Shown here one piece after another: positions 19,992 to 23,945 of a stretch of DNA of 23,945 bases. Made by a program: the position numbers and the translations under genes. The DNA comes from a virus: positions 1-23,945 of the IMG/VR virus record IMGVR_UViG_3300044647_002420; one strand, 5' to 3'. Position 1 is the stretch's first letter. Every line of letters starts with the position of its first letter. The notes under the pieces are model-generated. The model was not told the origin of the DNA and did not search any database. It saw only the letters and a list, made by a program, of their open reading frames with translations.

Positions 19992-22900
19992 ATGACTACA
20001 ATAATGAAACGCTTTACTAAAGGCGTTGTTCTCAAAGGTGAATCAACAGACGTTACGGAAAACGCTGAAGGATCACTCTTTCAAAATAGTGCTGAGCTTC
20101 GTTTAAAAGCTTATATTGAGGGCGCAGTAAGGCAAATCGTAACTAACACGCAATCTCAAGTTCTCACTAATAAAACAATCGATGCAGATAACAACAGTGT
20201 TTCTAATATACAAACCAGTAGTCTGAAAGCTGGAGTACTTAATACTGATACGAGTTTAACTGGAGCAAGTAACACTCAACTTCCGTCAGCTCTTGCAGTA
20301 AAAACTTATGTAGACACAAAAGCTGCCGCACAAAACGAAGCTTCTGAGATCAGCTTTACTCCCGCAGGAACAATTGCTGCTACAACAGTGCAAGCAATGG
20401 GGCAAGAACTCGATGGAGATATTCAAGCTCATATAACAGATACTACAGATGCTCACGCGGCTTCTGCTATTACTAATACTCCTTCTGGTAACTTGGCTGC
20501 TACAACCGTACAAGGTGCTCTTGACGAACTTCAATCTGACGTAGATACACGAGCGACTACAACTGCCTTAACAAACCATACAACTGCTTCTGCTAACGTA
20601 CACGGTCTTGCTGTAGGGAGTTCTGTAGTTGGAACAACTGACTCTCAAGTACTCACCAATAAAACAATTACTGGTGCAGATATTCGCACTCCAATTCGTT
20701 CAGACGTTAAGCAAGATACAAAAGCTAACCTTACAACTTACGCTCTTACAGCGGCTAACGGGCAGCTTGTTTTTGCTACAGATACAAAAGAAATGTTCCA
20801 AGTTGTTGATGCTACTCTTAAAGCTGTTGGAGGCGGAGGTGGAGTTTCTGATGTTGATTCTCTACTGATTCAGCCATTTGATACTTCAGCTCTTACAGAC
20901 TTTACCCAGACAGGTTTAGAGCTTATTGAGACAAATCCACTTGATGGAACAAAGTCAGCTCGTCTTGTACACCAAGCAGCATCCACTCGTTCGTTCAAGC
21001 AAACCGTTGCTGTTCCGCCTAAGTTCCGTGGCGTAAACATGACAGCTTCTCTTACAATTCGTTCATCTGCCTCTCAAGGTAACGTAACAATTGTATTTCG
21101 TGATGAAACTAATAGCGTTGACTATCCAAGTCAGCAGCTTCAAACAGATTCACAAGCCATTGCTTCGCTTGTAACAAACTCAACAATTACAGTGTCGGGT
21201 TTCTCTAACTCAAACATTAACACACTGAAAGTAGGCATGACTGTTACTGGTTCTGGTATTCCAACTGGAACGACCATTGCGTCAATTAACACAACAGCGT
21301 TAACCATTACACTTTCTCAAGCTGCTACAGCTTCTGCCACTGTGTCGCTACGCTTCTCTGATTTGCCACGTACTTTACAGCTTGGCTTCAACATTCCAGC
21401 GAATTGTTCAAGCTATTCTTATACAATTTCTGCGCTACAAGAATCTGGTTCTCCAGAGACGTATATTGACGATGTTGTGCTTAAGAACTACTGGCTTGGA
21501 ATGAGCAATCAGGGACAAAGTACAGTATCTCTTCAAACTGCTAACGTAACCGCTTGGCAGCAATATACTCCAACCTTTCAAGGATTTGGTACTCCTTCCG
21601 CTGTTGAATTTGAATGGCGACAGGTGGGAGAAAACGTAGAAATTCGTGGTAAGTGGACTACAGGAACTGTAACTGCTGCTGAAGCTAGAATTAGTTTACC
21701 TTCTGGCTTAAATTCTGCAGGAACTTCAATTATTCCGTCAATTCAATCTGTAGGTCAATTTTATCGTAACCTTGCTACTACTAGTAATGGTGGTGTGGTA
21801 TTAATTGAACCTAGTGTTTCTTATATGACGCTTGGCTTATTCACTAACTCGAATAATCCTATTACTAAGGTTACAGCTAACGCAGCATTTAACTCTAGTG
21901 AACAGCAAATGTTATTCGCTTCCGTTCCTTGTGCAGGACTTACAGCAACTTCAACACAATCTTTTGTAACAACCGACCTCGTTCCAGCAAAAGCTGTATT
22001 TGGCAACAGTTCTATTGATGTTCCAAACATGACAGCTTGGCAGGGATATACGCCAACATTTCAAGGCTTTGGTACGCCAAGTGCTGTTGAGTTTGAATGG
22101 AGACAAGTTGGAGAGAATGTAGAGGTTAGGGGTAAGTTTATTTGTGGACCAAATACACCAGTAGAAGCAAGAATCGGACTTCCAGCAGGACTAATTTCAG
22201 CTAACACGAGCATAATTCCAAGTTTACAAATTGTAGGGCATGCTGTGGTTTCTGGCGCAAGTACAACTTATTTTTCCAGTGAAGTGTTAGTTGAACCAAG
22301 TGTTGGTTATTTAAACTTAGGAATACAAACTAGTACTGCTCATGCACTAACTAAGGTTGTAGGCACTGTTTACACCAACGGAGTTACACTATCTTTCTTC
22401 GCTTCCGTTCCCTGCGCAGGTTTAAGCGCGCTTAGCACGAAAACCATTGCACTCACTCAGAGTGGGTTGGTGCAGGAAGCTGATAGTATGGTAAGGTTAG
22501 ATACTGCTAATGGTTATGGTAGTACAGCTACTCGTATTCGTAGGTTTAGTAATATCAGAGACAATTTTGGGAGTGATATTACATATAGTGATAGTGCAAC
22601 TAATGGTGCTAGTTTTACTGTAAATGAAAGTGGTATTTATAATATAAGCTTTACCGATAATCCAAACGCAGTAAATCAAAACATAGGTATCTCAAAAAAT
22701 GCAAGCTCCTTAACATCTAACATAGATGATTTATCAGCTATCGAAAGATTAGCTTGGGAAAGAGCAACTTCAGCAGCAGAAGGTATTAGCTGTTCATGGA
22801 GTGGCTATTTATTAGCAGGGGATATTATCAGAGCGCACACTTCAGGTGCAGCAGCTTCGGTAAACGAAAGATGTCACTTCACAATGTCTCGACAAGGCTC

Positions 22901-23945
22901 CCTCTCTCAAATAGCAGTTTCTTCTGACCAGAAACTGCGAATCCCAACTTCTGAGCTACGCTTTGAAGGTTCGTCGAGCAGAGGCTCGACCGCTACAGCA
23001 ATTGTTCGCTTTGACAGCATAGCAAGAATTCGTGGCGATGCTTTTTCAGTGGTAAGCGATGCAACGAACGGAACAGCTATTACGATGTTGAAGGCTGGTA
23101 AGCTTGATGTTACGGGTAGTATTCAAATTAGCGCAGGTAATACAATTTATCTTTCTAAAAACCAAATAACATTAACGGCTGTTCCACTAGCTGCTGAATC
23201 AATAGCTTCTCAAGCTTCTGATAACTCGGTATCTGGAATGGTACATGTTGCTGGTAGTTTATTTGTTAACATTGGTGATGTTATTCGTTTAGTATCTACT
23301 GGTACTTTAACCTCTAACGCTCAGAATACAATGACACTTTCCTTCCAAGAGCAAGACATTGCTGTTAGCGTAACAAACACACTTCCCCAGTTTTCTGAGA
23401 GCGATACGCATGTTAGAGTAAGTGGTTTTGGCGGAAGAGGTTCTACTAATACTGAAGTTGTTTACTTTACTTCTGTAGCTTCAAACACAGGTTCTGCTGC
23501 TACCTATAATCCATCAGCCATTCTTGGAGATAGCTGGACGATTAATGAAACTGGTTTATATAATTTAACTTTTGAAGGTTCATCAAATAATAGTTCCGAT
23601 GCTGGCGGTTTCATGATTATGAAAAATGCCACCACTTCTCTAGGACCAACAAGTTTAAATACTTTAGCAATTTCATACGACAGAACTAACACAGCTACTA
23701 CAAACCAAAGATATCTAACAGCAACCGCTGCCGGAGTACTATTAACTCAAGGTGATATTGTTAGAGCCATTTCTCCAGCAACTGCTGCAAACTTTAACGA
23801 TGGTGCTCAATTCACAATCTCCAAAGTCGGCAAGCCTAACGTAACTGGCGTGAATGTAACTCCTTTCGTTAATATTCCACAGCCTGAAAATGAAGTTATT
23901 ACATTTAAAGGTACTGATACTTCAATGTTGAGTACAAGTACAATC
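19992..23945 (+). CDS. Giant tail-fibre protein, 3' end outside the window
   Basis: Open for 1318 codons without a stop, so incomplete at the right edge. AAGGA lies about 7 nt before ATG. The N-terminal 300 residues have fibre hallmarks: two 'QVLTNKTI' repeats (at about 57 and 219), 'LPSALAVKTYVD', 'DAHAASAI' and a Gly-rich linker. Residues about 300-510 look like a beta-sandwich carbohydrate-binding domain with an inserted repeat (VGMTVTGSGIPTGTTI, about 415). Then come two 161-residue repeats (about 518-835) and at least three C1q/TNF-like modules (from about 835). The role is host recognition by trimeric fibres. No enzymatic motif was seen. Confidence 0.85.
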   Translation, partial: MTTIMKRFTKGVVLKGESTDVTENAEGSLFQNSAELRLKAYIEGAVRQIVTNTQSQVLTNKTIDADNNSVSNIQTSSLKAGVLNTDTSLTGASNTQLPSALAVKTYVDTKAAAQNEASEISFTPAGTIAATTVQAMGQELDGDIQAHITDTTDAHAASAITNTPSGNLAATTVQGALDELQSDVDTRATTTALTNHTTASANVHGLAVGSSVVGTTDSQVLTNKTITGADIRTPIRSDVKQDTKANLTTYALTAANGQLVFATDTKEMFQVVDATLKAVGGGGGVSDVDSLLIQPFDTSALTDFTQTGLELIETNPLDGTKSARLVHQAASTRSFKQTVAVPPKFRGVNMTASLTIRSSASQGNVTIVFRDETNSVDYPSQQLQTDSQAIASLVTNSTITVSGFSNSNINTLKVGMTVTGSGIPTGTTIASINTTALTITLSQAATASATVSLRFSDLPRTLQLGFNIPANCSSYSYTISALQESGSPETYIDDVVLKNYWLGMSNQGQSTVSLQTANVTAWQQYTPTFQGFGTPSAVEFEWRQVGENVEIRGKWTTGTVTAAEARISLPSGLNSAGTSIIPSIQSVGQFYRNLATTSNGGVVLIEPSVSYMTLGLFTNSNNPITKVTANAAFNSSEQQMLFASVPCAGLTATSTQSFVTTDLVPAKAVFGNSSIDVPNMTAWQGYTPTFQGFGTPSAVEFEWRQVGENVEVRGKFICGPNTPVEARIGLPAGLISANTSIIPSLQIVGHAVVSGASTTYFSSEVLVEPSVGYLNLGIQTSTAHALTKVVGTVYTNGVTLSFFASVPCAGLSALSTKTIALTQSGLVQEADSMVRLDTANGYGSTATRIRRFSNIRDNFGSDITYSDSATNGASFTVNESGIYNISFTDNPNAVNQNIGISKNASSLTSNIDDLSAIERLAWERATSAAEGISCSWSGYLLAGDIIRAHTSGAAASVNERCHFTMSRQGSLSQIAVSSDQKLRIPTSELRFEGSSSRGSTATAIVRFDSIARIRGDAFSVVSDATNGTAITMLKAGKLDVTGSIQISAGNTIYLSKNQITLTAVPLAAESIASQASDNSVSGMVHVAGSLFVNIGDVIRLVSTGTLTSNAQNTMTLSFQEQDIAVSVTNTLPQFSESDTHVRVSGFGGRGSTNTEVVYFTSVASNTGSAATYNPSAILGDSWTINETGLYNLTFEGSSNNSSDAGGFMIMKNATTSLGPTSLNTLAISYDRTNTATTNQRYLTATAAGVLLTQGDIVRAISPATAANFNDGAQFTISKVGKPNVTGVNVTPFVNIPQPENEVITFKGTDTSMLSTSTI
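21543..22505 (+). repeat. Two-unit tandem repeat of 483 bp inside the fibre gene
   Basis: The unit beginning TAWQQYTPTFQGFGTPSAVE at about residue 521 recurs as TAWQGYTPTFQGFGTPSAVE at about residue 682. Both units end with FASVPCAGL at corresponding positions (codons starting at 21915 and 22398), so the period is exactly 483 bp without net insertion or deletion. The nucleotide copies differ at many synonymous sites, which indicates an old duplication. Confidence 0.85.
22488..23945 (+). repeat. Repeated C1q/TNF-like modules of about 155 residues
   Basis: Three modules follow each other. Each begins with a linker like 'RGSTATAIVRF' or 'RGSTNTEVVYF', then contains 'FTVNESGIYNISF', 'LKAGKLDVTGSIQ' or 'WTINETGLYNLTF', then 'AGDIIRA', 'IGDVIRL' or 'QGDIVRA', and ends with 'CHFTMSRQG', 'NTMTLSFQE' or 'AQFTISKVG'. 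A fourth linker begins near 23892. This is the pattern of C1q-like beta-sandwiches, which trimerise. Confidence 0.7.
22973..22990 (+). repeat. Perfect GC-rich inverted repeat inside the fibre gene
   Basis: GTCGAGC and GCTCGAC form 7-bp arms around AGAG, at the linker between two repeated modules (encoding SSSRGST). No T-run follows. It may be an RNA hairpin or a by-product of the coding sequence. Confidence 0.6.

Noticed and set aside
1-23945. CRISPR array, insertion sequence, integrase or tRNA genes
   Set aside because: No regularly spaced short repeats, transposase or integrase motifs, or cloverleaf structures were seen on either strand.

Overview
This 23.9 kb window is a piece of a tailed dsDNA bacteriophage genome (Caudoviricetes). 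Visible hallmarks are a terminase large subunit, a P22-type portal, a probable scaffold, a major capsid protein and a very large tail-fibre gene. The DNA is AT-rich, genes are packed with 1-8 nt (sometimes 20-25 nt) overlaps, and AGGAG-type ribosome binding sites are common. The portal type, and the absence of any tape-measure or tail-sheath gene here, fit a podovirus-like phage, but the tail genes mostly lie outside the window. The host cannot be named. The B12-dependent ribonucleotide reductase implies a host with access to cobalamin. No integrase, tRNA, CRISPR array or insertion sequence was found.

Layout. Positions 1-11050 are almost entirely minus-strand, probably the early/middle region: many small unknown genes, several of them single-membrane-span or Cys-rich proteins, then a spermidine-synthase-like aminopropyltransferase, a lytic transglycosylase with a TTG start, an HNH endonuclease overlapping a monomeric class II ribonucleotide reductase, an AAA+ ATPase, a coiled-coil protein, an HU-like protein and an M15 peptidase. 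One small zinc-ribbon gene (6169-6360) runs the opposite way inside this block. A divergent AT-rich region (11051-11418) separates it from the plus-strand late region: a membrane/coiled-coil protein, probable TerS, TerL, portal, a protein with an HExxH motif, a small acidic protein, scaffold, a small probable head protein, the major capsid protein, a strong intrinsic terminator (19444-19472), then tail-appendage genes. The last of these is open to the end of the window (1318 codons, no stop).

The most notable non-coding signal is a recurring motif, AACAAAT-RYW-NN-T-RR followed by a purine-rich stretch, found six times. Every copy sits just upstream of a gene or gene group and points in the direction of transcription: 6141 (+), 11081 (-), 11316 (+), 13535 (+), 17713 (+) and 19483 (+). 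Its layout (AT-rich recognition part, then TA and GAGG/GGGGAG/GAAGGAG) is like that of promoters used by T7/SP6-type single-subunit RNA polymerases. I infer a phage-specific promoter family; the polymerase gene itself is not in the window.

Taken together, the left block supplies nucleotides (RNR), possible polyamine chemistry, DNA-associated proteins and wall-degrading enzymes, and the right block builds and fills the head and makes the host-binding fibre. Several small genes (31-56 residues) and several corrected start sites were established by hand from stop/start overlaps and ribosome binding sites.
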